Below are positions 37,301-52,900 of a stretch of 64,000 nt of DNA, in pieces. The stretch is from Magnolia sinica. Its lineage: Eukaryota > Streptophyta > Magnoliopsida > Magnoliales > Magnoliaceae. A program made the translations under genes and the position numbers. The notes below the pieces were generated by a model, which worked only from the letters and a program-made list of their open reading frames with translations, made no database searches and was not told the DNA's origin. Each line of letters starts with the position of its first letter. Positions within the stretch are counted from its first letter, which is position 1. The stretch spans positions 70,913,158-70,977,157 of the forward strand of contig NC_080583.1 in the NCBI RefSeq assembly GCF_029962835.1, given 5' to 3'.

Positions 37301-40300
37301 CAGGAATATGCTACTACTGTAAAGCATGACAAGGAGCTAGCAATTGATGAACTTGAAGCTGCTAAATCTCTTTTTAATCACAAGCTAGAGGAGGCTCTGG
37401 AAGAGAAGTTCACATTGGAATCCAAATTGGTTCTTGCGAAACAGGATGCCGTCGAACTTGCAGTACAAGTCGAGCAGCTGGCAGAGAATGCATTCCAGCA
37501 AGCCACCTCTCACATATTAGAAGATGCTCGACAGAGGGTTTCAGTGGCAGAAACTTCTGCTGCAGAAGCAGCATATCGCATTGAAGAACAAATAAGAAAC
37601 ACCACTGAGGGTACTATCCTGTCTATTGTTGAACAGTCGAAAGATACAATAGGTAAGGCTTTGGCTGTGGCAGAACAAGCAAGTGAACATGCTAAAAGAG
37701 CAGCCATAGTTCTCTCTGAGGGGACAAATTTGGTGGATGAAATTGCAACTGTCCAGTCGGAAAATATTAGATTACAGAATACTGTTAGTGATTTAGAATC
37801 TCAGTTGTTGCTTACAAGAAATGACGTTGAGAGATTGAAGTCGGAGTTGGAACAAGTTCTAAAACAAGCCAAATCATCTGAGCTTCGTGCCAGCAATGCG
37901 GAAAAGGCGCTGATTGATTTTCAGGAGTCAATCAATAGAAAGTCTTTACAGTTGGAGGAGCAAACCAAGTCATTCCTAGAGAAAATGAAGAAAGAAGCAG
38001 CAAAAAGGGAAAAAGCAGCGGCTAAGGTCTTTAAGTCTGAATTGGAGGGCGTCATGGCTGCTGTAGAAGCAGCCAAGAAAACTGCAAGTTTGAAAGATGA
38101 AGCGTACATGAGAAGGTGTGCTGCTCTGCAGAGGTCATTAAATGCATCTGAAGCTGCTTCAATGGTCTGGAGGCAGAGAGCGGAAATGGCAGAGTCACTT
38201 CTGCAGAGGGAAAGATCACTTGAAGGAGAAGATGGTGAAGTGTATTTGATTAATGGTGGGAGGATAGATCTTTTGACTGAAGATGACTTACTGAAGTGGA
38301 AACTACTGGCTGATGGCCCTCGAAGCGAGATACCTGAATGGATGGCACGTAGAATTAGGACCATCTGTCCGAAGTTTCCACCTAGGAAAATTGATGTTTC
38401 TGAAGCTCTTACTATGGAATTCAAGTCTTTGGACTTGCCCAAACCAGAGGAAATATGGTCTATTGCTCAAGAAAAGACAAAGGAGGGGGATGCACTTGTC
38501 GAGCATGTAATTGAGAAGGAGATCATAGAGAAGAAAAGGAAGTCTCTAGAACACGTTTTGCAGAGGAGGAATATCCAGTGGCAAAAGACCCCGGAACAAA
38601 CAAAATTAGGTTAGTTTTCTTGCATCACAATACAGTATTGCTTTCATATTTAAGATGGGTTTTACAGCACACTATTTCTGAATGAGAACATACCAATTGA
38701 TGTGGACTTTGATGCAGAGCCTGGCACTGGAACTGGACGCGAGATTGTGGTCAGTATCCCTCTAGATTTTACATTTACAATTAGGGCCTGTTTGGTTTTC
38801 CAATTGCAATGGTAAATGGGTAATGATTATTTACCCTTGTAATTGTGTGGTGACATCACTTACATTTGACTGCAATGATGATTTTGCTACATTGTTTGTT
38901 TCACCTGGAATTCACTGTAAAAATGGCAGTTTTATAATGTGAAAATGTAATTATCACAATTTCCCTACTTCATTTCATAGGATGTGAAAATGTAATCACT
39001 TCAACTCTCGATTTACGAGCCATGATTCCTTTTAAACAAAAACCTAGAAATGATAATGATGGCCCATTTACTTTGCATTTCATAGGAAATTGGAAAACCA
39101 AACAGGCACACATGGGTAATAATTCTATTGTTTTTAATGTCACATGTGAAGAAATATTAGAGACAGGCTAATCATACACATTTCGAAGAGATATTGGTGT
39201 CATTCCAAGTTATATTCCTCTATGTCGATGCTATTTGTTCATTACTTGAATGAATTATCTTGATGTTGCAATAAATTTTCAAGTGTTGATATGTGCATAT
39301 GATGCATGTCGAACATGGACAAGGGCAGTTTCGACTTTTTGGTGTTGCACTTACATGACATGGATTCTTATTGTTGTAGTGAAGGTTGGAAGGTCAAAGT
39401 CATGTATACATATGTGCTGTAGAATTTTAAAATGTGGAAACATAACATTTTAAAACTTTGTCTTTAGTTCTTGAATCTAAGCTATGATCATGAGAATTTC
39501 AGATTTCAAAATTAAATGAAATGTTTGATTTGGATTAATTACCTCATAGATCAAACTAACGAGGATTCTAATGTTGTTGATGCCAAATCACTTTGATGTG
39601 ATCGGAGAGTTCTCTCGTCGATTCACTCCTTATAAAGGATGGATGTACCCCAGCCCTTCTCAAGCCTTATTATGAGTCTAAGGATGAGAAGATCAATAGT
39701 GGATATCACACTTGAATGTCCAAAGTGTGTTAAAGATGAGAGAGAAAACTCTTCTTTTTTTTTTTTCCTCTCCTCTCCTTTTCTCTCTCCTAATTTTTTC
39801 ACGAGGTTTGGATGTCCAAGGAGGAGGGAAGATAGGGTATAAATAGTTGGTGCTTCATGTTTCCATATGCTTGGGCATGGGATCTCAATAACGAGGCTAT
39901 TTGTGCCTTCTTGTGGAAAAAGCGGACATGGAGAACCCCAAGGGTTAAGTTATGCCTCTCATCATGACAAGCTACTCTAATCCTTTTTCATACTTCCAAG
40001 TGGATGTACTCCTTCCACAGTAGTGGCTCAGTGCCTCCATCCTCTATTTAATGCCTCACGGCCCTCGTCTCAGTCCAGGGTATATTGATCATAAGATCCG
40101 AGATCGTATTTTCATCATACTTTAGGACTAACAAACTGTGCTAAAGAAAAACATCTAATGGTTAGATTCATTCAAAGAACACTTTAAAACACAGTTTTGA
40201 TTGCTGGCTAGACTTTAAACATTTGATCGACTCCCATGGTGAACTGTGGATCTCATGTTGGATTGCATCCAAGCCTTTTAGTGTCTGAGTGTTATAAATC

Positions 40301-40762
40301 CAATAACACTCATATCTCAACCATTAGATGAAATCGAAGGTGCATCAAAGTCACAACAGTTGGACCAATGAAGTCCCTATGCATCCTCAGGTCAAGTACA
40401 AGCCTAAACTGAATCATGATCAAATCTCAAACCAATTAAGATGGGTCCTTGGTAAGTGATCTAATGTGATCCATCCAATGTGTGTCAATCCGCACTTGTG
40501 TTGGAAGGACATCGACCCATGTGCGATGGTGGATATTAATCCAGGGCAAAATATGGCATCATTCCACATCACACAAGATAATCAAATAACCTGTTTGAGT
40601 AATCCTTCATCCTTGAACTTAATCTATTGGATAACTTTTAGGTACTCGTGAATTGTAATGCCTGACCGTCCCACGGGTAATTTACCGTTGTTATCACACT
40701 TCCCACTCTCCGTAAGGACTCTGCAAGTTAATTCTCTAAGGAACCTTGTGCGTTAACCTTTA

Positions 40763-40803
<41 letters not shown>

Positions 40804-40897
40804 TGCACACACACACATGCACTCGGGTCGGGTCTTACATTGTCCCATTTGTGGACAGCGTGGATCTCATATACGCATTAAAGGTGGGCCATCAAAC

Positions 40898-40971
<74 letters not shown>

Positions 40972-43900
40972 CTTCCTTCCCTCACCGCCTCACACTGTGC
41001 CCACTAATGGCATTGCCGCCTGTCATGAAGATATGTCCACCAAGGTTGCATAAATCACGAACCTCAAACATTTCCCATCTTGAACAAGGTTTAAAAATCA
41101 GTTTTGGTGTACCACATTGGTCACTATCCAAACTGGTTCGTATTGTCCCATGTTGCCCTATATTGGCAATGTTGTCAAGATCGTTATCGTATCGCAAATC
41201 GTAATAAGGGTTGAATTGTATCGAATCACCAATTATAAGATTTTATGATTTTCTTAAAAATTTGAAGAAAATCTGCAAAGTATAAATTAAAAAAAAAAAA
41301 AACTCATCAATCATCCATTTCCCATCCATATGCACCATTATATATCATGATGGTGTGTTAGATGATTCTTGTCTTCTTCTTCTTCTTTTCTTTCTTTCTT
41401 TCTTTCTTTCTTTCCTTCTTCTTCTTCTTCTTCTTCTTCTTCTTCTTCTTCTTCTTCTTTTTTTTTTTGTGTCATTCAAGAAATTTGCCTTAAAAAACAT
41501 ACAAGAATCCTTTAACAATTTATGATCCTTTTACCTTTCTTGAGTGTAGAATCACATTGGAAAAGCTGCATTTGGTTATGTAGACCGTGAAAAAGATATT
41601 TTGATATTTAACCATCATTGCCACAATATATAGGTGAACAAGATCACAACCATCTATAAAAACATTCCGGATACGTCATACATCAATTTGGTGTTTCGAC
41701 CAATTTAGAAGTAAGAAATCCTAAGAAAATGCAAACAATTTAACGTTGAAGAGAACATCCATCATGTAATCTCTTATAAAGAATGGAATACAATAATTGA
41801 TCTCTTCTAAATGATTCTTAAAGCCCCCACCAATTTTAAAATATAAAATGAAAGCCAAGTAAAGCTTAAAAGAGGAGAAAAACAAGTATAGTTTGAATCG
41901 TAAATTGTAGGATTCAAAATGTAGAATTGTGGGATTCATCTAAAAAAGGATTTAATGTGGGATTCAAATCATTTTGCTTGAGATTCAACTCAAATCGTAA
42001 ATTGTAAATCATAGGATTTTAACAACATTGTATATTGGGTTGTTTGGGGCCTCTATTGAGATGATTTGCTTATGGATGAAATTGGTTTGTAGTGGTGATA
42101 CATACCAAATTCAAATAGTATTTTAAACCTTGGTTCTGAATCCTGTGATCTGGATCACCGGTCATTTATGATTTTGATCGCTATTTTTACAGACACGAAA
42201 TTATGGTTTAAATTCTTGCTGTTAATTAAGTCTATGTAAAAGCAGCCTCGGCTGTTAATTTTTTTGGGTTGTACTGATGTGCGTTGGGTTGTATTCTTTT
42301 CTTGCCTTTCGGCGTGCTTCTTAATAAAACTGATGTTATCTCTAAAAAAAATTTACTTTTATAGTTAGAATGTAGTGATTTATTCTTTAATTTATGTAAT
42401 ATCAGGCATACATAATATAGTATGAGGCAGTAAGATTACAACAATAATGTCCATCATTTCATATATAAATTACAATGTTAAATTTGAATATATAACATAT
42501 CATGTATACTTAGTAGTCACCTTTCAAAAAAAAATAAAAATGTATACTTAATAGTATGTACTAGAGCGACTTGCATGATCCTGTCCCTAGTGTACCACGT
42601 GTTGAAGGAAGTACATACCATACACCTGTTCCTATTCTACGGATTGGAGTGACTGCAGTCCAAGTAACCTTGATATCCACTCTCAAATTCCTAGCATCTT
42701 GATCAAATTGAAAGTCCGAACCAGTATAACCCACGATTGATAGATCCCAATTTCCATATAATAGCACAACATGTTTTATCCTTCTTATTTTGTGATGTGC
42801 TCAATTCATGTCTAGTGTTCCGTTCTAATATTTCTTTGGTAACAACTCACCACTTCCAGTGCAAAGCAGATGTTTCGCCTTGTGCATAACATCCCATATG
42901 TTAAACTGCTAACAACGAAGGTGTAAGGCACCATATCTATTTGTTTCTTGTCCCTGGGAGTTTAGGACAATATTGTGCCTAAAAGGCATGCTATACTGGT
43001 TGGAGTTTTCCATGGGGAACTGCTTGAGGACTTATTCAATATAATTGGCCTCAGAAAGCCCTGAAAATTTGAAGGTCCTGTATACATATATTATATCGCC
43101 AATAGTGGGGGACATTTTTACCCCTGCAATTAGTTTCCAATGGCGATTAACTTTGTGTATTTAAGGGATATGGGAAAGGCATTTCAAATAAAGTCATGGA
43201 AAATGTTCATGGTTAACAATGTTTGGTTAAGATTTCACCAGCAAATGCCACTCAATGGGATATATTTTACCAGAAAAAACTCATTGTGCCGTCGACTCTC
43301 GCTCCCCAAAGCAGTCTGGAAGCATATGCAACACCTGTTTTATTTAGCCACGTAAAATGCCTAAGATCCGTGGAACCCACCATGTTTTATATGCAAATCA
43401 ACTCTATCCATCAGTTAAGAGCCCTTATTTTAACCGTAAATACAAGAGATTAGCCTAATAAAATTTCTTATGGGCCATACAAATGTAAACAATGTAAAAT
43501 TGTCCTAAAATCTATTAGTTCACACCGTGTGACCTGCTTGATATTTGGACTAGGTTGATTTTTCTATTTTCACTTCATCCTAGTGAATTACACTTGATTA
43601 ATGGTTTTGATGTAAGATACACACCATGATGACCCCACAAACAAACCTATGGTTGGCATCCATCCCATTATTCCCTGTGGTGTGGCCTATCTGAGTTGTC
43701 GATCTCCCTGATTGTTCATCCGAGGGACTAGAATGGAGGAAAAAACCTAATGGATCGAGTGGATTTCAAATACAATATTGTGCGCTCCACAAGCTTGGTT
43801 CTTGTACGCTCTGTGTAAAACAAGTGTTGTAGAGGATTCCATTCCCCCAAAAGCCGACTTCTCCAAACATGGTTGGTTAAATCGCTACTAGATACCTACC

Positions 43901-46900
43901 CGGATTTCTTTTGCAAAGTAAAAGCCATGTCAATGGATCTAGTATGAGATCCACCCCATCCATCAGGTACGCTGTCCCATTTTAATCGTTGAATCCAAAA
44001 ACCATGATCCTCCAAAGCTCAAGTATGCCACACTGTAGGAAATAGTTAGGATGTAATACCTACCATTACTTTTGTGTAGGGCCTATTGTACTGTTTATAT
44101 GCCATCCAATCCATTCATCTGATGTGCCTCATCATCATGAACTACTAGGAAATTTGTTCAAAAAAAAAGAAAAAAAGAAAAAAAGAAAAAAAAAGAACTA
44201 CCTGAAAATCACAATATTTCAAAACTTAGGTGGGCCATACCATGGATATTTAGATGTTTTTGGTATAATTTTATGGGGTGGCTCACTTGAGAGTTGATTC
44301 AGCCTGATTTTTGGAATCAAGGCCAAAAAAAAGAGAGGCTTGGTTTACCTGATGTATGGTGTGGATTTTATGCAGCTCAAGTGGTTTACCCCCACGTTAG
44401 TGGAAGTGACCAGATAGGCACCCAGGTGCAGTACCCAAGTCTTTTCTGACTTTCCCTCTGCCCGATCTCTCTCTTCCTTCCTCTCTCCACGGGCATCGCA
44501 CGTGCTATGCACCCTGATTTCTATAAATTGATTCCCAAAATATAGAAGGCATCTTTCAAGGCTTTCATATCAAAGTTAGTGGCGAGCCATACCTCAGCTT
44601 TTGACATAAAACATACATAATTTCCTGTTATAGTATGTTGTCCACATACAAAATACGAAAGCATATTTTTCTCCCAATGGATTCTATGTAAACACAAGGT
44701 CTTCAAGATTCTGCATAAAACCGAAAGTGGAGACATCTGATCCAAACAAACATTCTAACTCATAGAAGTGTGCTTGAGACCATAAATAGACTTGTTTAGC
44801 TTGCATGCTATAAGCACCTGACAAGGCTGTTTAAAAGCTTCCGTTTGTTCCATATAGATTTGTTCATCCAGAAATCCATTCAAAAAAGTTGTTTTTACAT
44901 CAATTTATTTAATTTCAAAATCAAAATGTGCAACTATGACCGAAAGAAGTCTATCTATTTAACATGGCCATAGAAGGCTTTTTCATAATAAACTCCTTTC
45001 TTAGTATAACCTTTTGCCACAAGTCTAGCTTTGAACATTTCCGCTTTTCTTCCAAAATCCTTTTTCTCTTACTACCAACTTGTTTCATGTTATCTCGTGG
45101 ATTGGCGGGAGTTCAGAAATGATTGGAATACTTGGAAGCAATCATATATTCTGTAGCCTTGACCACAGTATTCGGTAATGGCAATGGTCAGCATAACAAC
45201 TGGCTTTATGACTGTTATGATACGGGCTGTACCCGTAACAATTGTTACAACCTTGTAGCCGTCATTTTTTTTTTTTAAAGGAAAAAAAGTATTGACCTTG
45301 TATTCATTCATTATGGGCCCGTAATAGGGCATTTTGTTTTCAGATCGGGCATTATGGCCCTGAATTGCATAGTGGCTCACAACATTACCATTACATAACA
45401 TTCGTTACAGTTGTTATTGTAACTGTTTTTTAATACCTTGGCCTTTAGTCACCCAATGTCGGGCGTCTACCTTTAATCATCATGTCTTTGTAGGACACGA
45501 TCCAAATCTAATTTAGGAGCAAAAATTTCACTGAGATAGTTAAGTCTATCCGTTTCTCAATGAAGTTTTTGACTATGACGCAACACGAGTGCAGGTTCAG
45601 TCTCCATAGCTTGCTTCTCGGATTCAACATCAGTTGTTCCCACCGGGTTTTCTTCCAAAACCTTGAAAAGAACTATTTTAGTCTCGACATTGTCCTTAAG
45701 AAATGAAGCATCTCTACTAGTATAGACTCTCGTCTGCCAGGTTGATGATCGTAATACTCATTAATTTTTGTTGGATAGCCTAATGCAATAGTAGTGTAGA
45801 GTCCATGCTTGTAGCTTGTCAAGATTGTTCTTTTTTAAATTGAGCTTGACATCTCCAAATCATCATATGTTCTAACCTAGGTTTTGTCAGGCCTATAGTT
45901 CAAATGGTGTTTCAGATGCTACTTTTGTAGGAACCATATTCAGTATATGCGTTGTTGTTTCAATGGCATATCCCTAAAATCAAGTAAGGAGATTAACATA
46001 GATCATCATGGACCTCACCATGCCCAATAAGGTGGTTTCTCCTCTCCGCAACATTTTGTTGAGGAGCATTTGGTGTTGTCTGTTGAGCTAAAACTCCATT
46101 TTCCTTAAGATTATCCTTAAAAGGAGATGATCACTATTCTCCATCATGATATCCATTTGACTGACTTGATACTGAAATTTTTTGAATTCGTCTAAAGCCT
46201 CACGGAAAGCCTCATACTTTCTGTGGATTAGGTACAAGTAATCGAATCATGAGCAGTCAGTTATGAAGGTTAGAGCTATTCATAAACTCCTCATGCTTTC
46301 ACATACAAAGGCCTTCATTCATCATAATGAATCAACTGAAGAAGTTATGTGGCCCTTTCAGAAATGCCTTGGGATACTTTCTAGTAATTTTTGCTTGCAA
46401 ACAGGCATCACAGGTAGGTAAAGATTCAATGGTTACATCGGCTAATGGCCAACCTTTCTTAGCATCAACCATTACCAAGCTGGATGGTTGTACCAGAGAA
46501 ATTTTGCTGGTAGTATTCAAATTAGAACAACGAGTAGTGTATATCAAGTATAGACCAGCTACCGTCATTCCAAATGTTAAATTGTTTCCTAAATAATAGC
46601 ACCTAAACCAAATAGAAATGGATAACTGAATTTGGAAGGTTTAGAAACATAAATAAAATTCCATCCAACTCTATAGATTTTCCTCCTTCCAGCTCTAGTA
46701 TAAATGCTCCTGCTAAGACCTTGGTTCTGGCTTCCGACCCATCTACGAGCAGCTCTCCTCATATGGTTTTCTAATTGTTTTCAACTCCAGTGTCAAGGGA
46801 CCAGGTGTTAGAAGGTCCAGTCGTTAGATTGGATTTGCAAACTAAAAATTTGGTTCTAATGAGGAAAGCAGTATTACCTGCACTGTACTTGGAGTTCATC

Positions 46901-49900
46901 TTTGCTTTGAGGAAGGAACATTCGTTTTTGAAATGGCCAAGTCTTTTACAAAAGAAATACAAACCATTTTTCTTTTGGAATTCTTTCCAGTGGTTCCTTG
47001 TACCTATTGGCTTGTTGCGCTATCATTCTTAGAGGTATGGTTAGAACCTTCTTTCCTGAATTTCCTCTTCCAACTTCTACAGTTCTACTCTTAGGTTTCA
47101 ATCTAGACTGATCCTCAGTGAGATAAAATGACCGCTGGGTACCAACTTCTACTTTTAGGCACCAACATTGGCGATGCTAGGCTGTTTCGGTGACAGATTT
47201 TGGGGAGAAATTTTGAACAGATGTGGACTGATCATGGCTGCAATGTTAGCGCTAGGTTTGGGGCAGGTTATGGGCTGCCATCTGGGAGACTGGGACAGAT
47301 TTATGGCCTGGATTGTAGGCTCAAACTGGAGAGATTTCTGGGCAGATGTAGCATATTTAATGTTGCCGGGTAAGGCAATTGGATTATTATGGTACTGGAC
47401 ATGAACCTAATTCTTGGGACCATGTTTGGGCGGAATGGAATTATAGTTCAGGGTGGATCTAACAGCCAGATTTGGGTGCATTTAGGGGCTTTTTGGGAGG
47501 TTTGTGTAGTTAGAAATTGCTCTAGGACAAGGCTGAAAATCATACTAATTTTGGAGGACTTTGCTTTGCAACAATTTCAGTCTTTTCGCATGCTGGATTC
47601 TTCTGGATAGATTGCCACAATTTGATAGGGGTAGAGGACTGTTTTAATGTTCTGGTTTAGTTTACAAACTGTTTAGAGTTATATGCTTAGAGTTTGGGGA
47701 TGGTGTAGGGTTTAGAAAGAGGTTTTGGGGCTATGTAGGGGCTGCTGTGGATTTCGTGGGACTATGGCTTTAGTGTTTGGGAACTAAAGTATTTGGGCAT
47801 TGGAAATGGAATTTGGGTTAAGATTAGGATATGAGAAATTCCGGTTGAGCTTTGGTAAATTTAGGTTTTGGGCTAGATAGGGATTGCAATTAGGAGCAGT
47901 GTTTTCATGATCTTGCTATATCCCATGATGAATTTGTTATCCTAGTTGGGTGATATGAAATCCAACTTTAATATTAATTTTTCATGATATCGTGCAATAT
48001 ATTACACGATATCGCGATATTGTGTGATATATCTACACTCCCCCTTTATAAATTCTTAACGTATCGTGCAATATATCGATATCGAGTGCAATATCGAAAG
48101 GGATAAAAGGAAACCAATGCTGTTTTGCACTATATTAAAGTGCAATATCGAATGGTCTTCACCATAGGTTTGCTCCCTATAGGTGAGGGTTCGATTCCCC
48201 TCCTTGGCTTTACCTGATACACGTGGTTATGGGTGATTGCGTGTATCCGCAGGGATTAGTCTCACTTCAAAAAAAGAGGTGGGGATACCCTGTGTCTTCA
48301 AAAAAAAAAAAAAAAATCACAAAAATTGATTAAAAAAATAATCTTCGTAGTACATTGTAAGGTGATTTCGACTAGGTCACTCTGGTTTGTTGGGAGAAAA
48401 TCTTCAAATTTTTTCTGAAATCGCGATTGAAAGCTTCTTGGGGCCGGATTCTAAGAAGTGTGTATTTTTTATTTTTTATTTTTGATTATTTGATTTTTCG
48501 TTTTTATATATTGTAAATAGTATCAAATGGTAATAAATCCATGATTCTTCATGTTTTGCATGAAAAATTATGGATTTGGAGTTTTGATTTCGAGATTTGG
48601 AGAAGAGGGTGGAGTGGTGGAAAGTTGGGAAAGAATTGAAAATTTTGTATTTTTTCCCTAATTGGTTGCAATCATAGTGTCCAAACACGAAATCAAAGAT
48701 GTATATAACTTGATTTATAAATTCTTGGCAATTTGGGAGTTTTTCGGAAAACAATTAAATTTTAATTAAAAAATAATAAAAAATGTAATTCCTCCCCCCC
48801 CCCCCCCACCAAAATCCACAGGTATTTTATAGTTTTTTTCTTCTTCTTTTACTTTTGAATGTAATGCTTGTGTTTCCATACATGTCTTACATTTATAAAT
48901 TTTATAAATTGACTTTGAATATATTTGCATCAGTTTAGTCAGACAATGCATAGATTAGGACCCTATATGAAGGAAACCCATTACATGCACTTGTTTTGTG
49001 ATATGTTTTTTTTTTTTTTTTCCAATGTAACAGTGAATTGGTATCTTTTTTAACAATCCTTGAAATTTCATTGAAAAATTTGACCAATTTCCCAATGTTT
49101 CCCCATGCTTACCAACAACAACGATATATTACGCGATACAACCGATATATCTTGTGAGATAATTGATATGTATCCATATCCCAAGGGTGCAATACATTAC
49201 GGGATAACGATATGGTAAACATTGATTAGGAGTAGGGGTTGAGTTTGGTTCTGAAAGTGGTCTCTGATGTAGGGAATAGGGCTAGGGTTTTGGGTATCCA
49301 CTTTAGGGAAAATGTTTGGTGTGGATTGAGTTTGTGGTTACAAATTCGTGGAAAATTGGGGATTATATTTTAAGATTGGTTTTTTGGGGGGTTTTGGGTT
49401 AGAGTTAAGTTCTAGAGAAAAATAAATGAAAAGACAAAGGCGAATTGCAATTCCCAAGATGGAACATTTTTATACCAAAATTGAAGGAGCACCATCGGAA
49501 AATTGAACTTGAAGCCTCGGGAAATAAAGGAAATAAGAAGGCTATATGGAGTCACACTACATAGAACCTGAGGGACCATTATTGTACCTATCAAAGAAAT
49601 GAGATAATTATGTAAGGTATGACCGTGAAAAGGGAAAGAAGCCAAGCGACAAGAAAAATTCCTGCCGCTATCATAGTATCAACATGTATAAGAGCAGAAC
49701 TAATGCAAGGGCATTTTCACACCGGGCTCGAGTGGGGTTGCTTGTGGGATGCAGGGGCACACTCGGGGTGGGCGGCCCATGTGAGGCGGGTGGCTTGTGT
49801 GAGGTGGTACCCATGTGATTTGCGGCCCACGAGGGGGGTTCGGCCGAGTTCCTAACCCATGCGATGTGGGGCTTGGGCTATGAGATAAAGGGATTGATTC

Positions 49901-52900
49901 GTCATGCTCTAACAGTTCGAGCTTTTAAAGCAAGTGGTTAATTGTCCTGCATCAAATTGGTATCAGAGCCAAGTTCTTGCATTGGGTCGTCTTAGATCGA
50001 GTTATTAAGAGTCTAGATTTTTATTTTTCTAGGGTTTTATGCAGAGCATATAGAGTCTAGATTTGAAAATTTCAGATTTGCATAATTAAAAAAAAAAAAA
50101 AAGTCCAGATCTGAAAATTTCACATTTGCATCATTTTAAAAATTAAGATCATCGGTGCCCATAGTCGTGTCAAAAGGCTCCTAGAGTTGTGTTTTGGGAA
50201 ACCTACATTGAGTCTTATTGTGTATGCCCACTCGGACTGGTAGAGGGTTTGGTCTACACCCGATTTTCAATATGGAACAATTGACTGAGATGATGAACAT
50301 GATCAACCAACGTTTAATCGCCATCGAGGCTCAATGTAGGAACACGAATACTTATATGGATCAGATAGAAGCATCCCTAAGAGAAATCTCCGACATTGGA
50401 GGGGATGAACAGTCTCACGTAGGGGGAGCACGAGGGGTAGGCTGTGGAGGGCCGCGAAATTTGCAGCTCGCAGTCGAGTATCAAGACCGTTATAATGCCG
50501 ATGAGAGGGTCTTAAAGAGTGTTAAAGTAGATGCTCCTAGTTTTGATGGGCGTCTTAACCCAAAAGCATTCCTTGATTAGTTAGTGGACATGGACCATTA
50601 TTTCGAATGGTGTGAGATGTCTGAAAACTGACAAGTGCGGTTTGCAAAGATGAAACTTGTGGGTCAAGCTAAATTGTTTTGGACAAATATGGAGCATAGG
50701 ATCGAGAGATCAGGAGGTATCCCAGTCGCGCATTGGGTAGAGATGGAGTTATTAAAAGAAAAATATCTTCCTCTCTTACTGTCAAAAGCTCCTAGATCAA
50801 TGGCAAGCATTACACCAAGGATCTATGTCGGTTGTAGATTATATCGCAAAATTTGAGTACATGATGCGGTGTGATATTCAGGAGGATCCCTTAGTGACGC
50901 TGGCACGTTTCAAGGTGGGTCTTCGTATGGATCTGCAGTGTGAGCTTATGACCCCATACAATGGGTGACTTGGATCTGGCATACCAAGTTGTACAGGAGT
51001 TAGAGCTTTACCTAAAGTCTCCCGTCACGAGGCGCTTTGAGTCCCGAGACTCTAATGTTAGATCTGGTTTTTAGGGAACCAAGCCTAATGTTAGAAGTCA
51101 GCCTAGGGCGCAGGGCCTAAGCCTAAGGATGATAAGGGCAAAGGTGTCCTTGGTGCCAATCCTGGCATTGGTAGTCACTTGAGATGTTATGAGTGTGGAG
51201 GTACAGGTCATTTCACATATCAGTGCACGACAAAGACTCGCGGGAAAGCCTTAGTCATAGGTGAGTCAAATGAAAATGCGGATGATATAAGTGATTATGA
51301 AGTTGAGGAATATCACCCAAAGATAGATGCTAGTGATTATGAAGAAGAAGAATCAGAGGCTGCACCATTGGCTGTAGTTAGATGTGCTTTAGCGTATGCC
51401 AAAGAGAGTGATGATTGGCGCAGAAGCACAATTTTCTACACGTTTATCAAGAGCGGTGATAAAAATTGCGAAGTCATCGTGGATAGTGGTAGTTGCACCA
51501 ACGTGGTCTCAGCTAGCACAGTCACTCATTTGGGTTTGAAGCCAATCCTTTACCCTCAACCCTACTAGGTTTCTTGGGTTGACACGTCTTCTATGCCTGT
51601 GTCCTAGTAGTGTTTAGTCTCCATCCAAATTGGTTCATATAAAGACATGTTGTGGTATGGTGTTTTACCTATGGATGTAGGTCACATCATTCTAGGGAGG
51701 CCGTGGTTATACGATAGAGATATCACGATTTTTGGTCCCTTGAATGTGTATACATTCATGCATGAGGGCAAGAGTATCAAGATTAATCCATTGCCACCCA
51801 AGAGCCACACGGACAAGGCTAGGGATGTGAAGACGAGTGAGTCAAGGAAGGAAGAGAGGAAATTTATTCCAAACTCTCTACATATCATAAATGCAAAAGA
51901 GTTTGAGAAAAAGACTGAGGATGATTTGACGGTGTACGCCCTAATGGCTAGGGAAGTTATACCTGGGGTTTATGTAGAGTTACCAAGGTATCCTGTATCG
52001 GTATTGGTTGGCGTAATGGTACTCTTCGATACTGATACGGATACGGGGGTGTAACGGCGATACGGGGGCGTAAGGGCCCGTAACGGTGCAAATTTTTATT
52101 TTTTTGCCAAAAAAAAAGAAAAAATATGGATTAAATCCGTAATATTCTAAGCATTCCAAATATGCATTCATTTATAAATTGGAACATGTTTATGATGGTG
52201 TAATGGTCTACTCTTTGGTGAGAAGTTGTATCGGACTGTCTGATGAATTTATGAACCAGATAACCTGAAATTGACTACAAAATTCATATATTTAATTTTC
52301 TAAATATCTAATTTATATACTTAACAATTTGATATCATTTCTCCCAATAGTTTTAAAAAATGAAATTAAATTCAAGTAGATGGCGTTGCCAATTTGGGGC
52401 TAACTTGGAGGACCAATCCATGCCCCAAATCAGTCTCAAATTCATAAAATTTATTGGCATTATCCCACTTGTGAATTGGTGGACATTTATTGGATAGTGA
52501 ATCATGAAAAAAATCAAAAGGCTCTATTTTAAAAAATAAGCGTCCACAAATTAACAATTAAAACTATTCAAACAATTTGATTTTGGCATTTTGAGTTAGC
52601 AATTACAATCCATAATTTAATTGGTAAATTTTAAGTTAATACCTGTCTCGTGTACAATTTTTTAAGGGCCCGAATTAGGTGGGACTCGGATTGTGAAGTG
52701 TAGCACATGAGTGTCAAAGTTTTTTGGACCCCACACGTGATGAGTGTTTTATCCACACCGTCCATCCATTTTGCCAAATAATTTTAGGGCATGAGCCCAA
52801 AAATGAGGCAGATCCAAATCTCAAGTGGACCGCGCCATAAGAAACAATAATAATTAAACAACCACCATTAAAAATTTATTGGGGCTACAAAAGTTTTAGA

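Noticed and set aside
37921..38442. 173-codon open frame on the minus strand
   Set aside because: Shadow of the coiled-coil exon; antisense of GA-rich codons gives long Leu/Ser/Phe frames.
40746..41204. 152-codon open frame
   Set aside because: Mostly Arg-Glu repeats from the GA microsatellites; low-complexity artefact.
47168..47610. Open frames of 73-78 codons in the G-rich stretch
   Set aside because: No domain, no homology that I recognise, and composition is simple.
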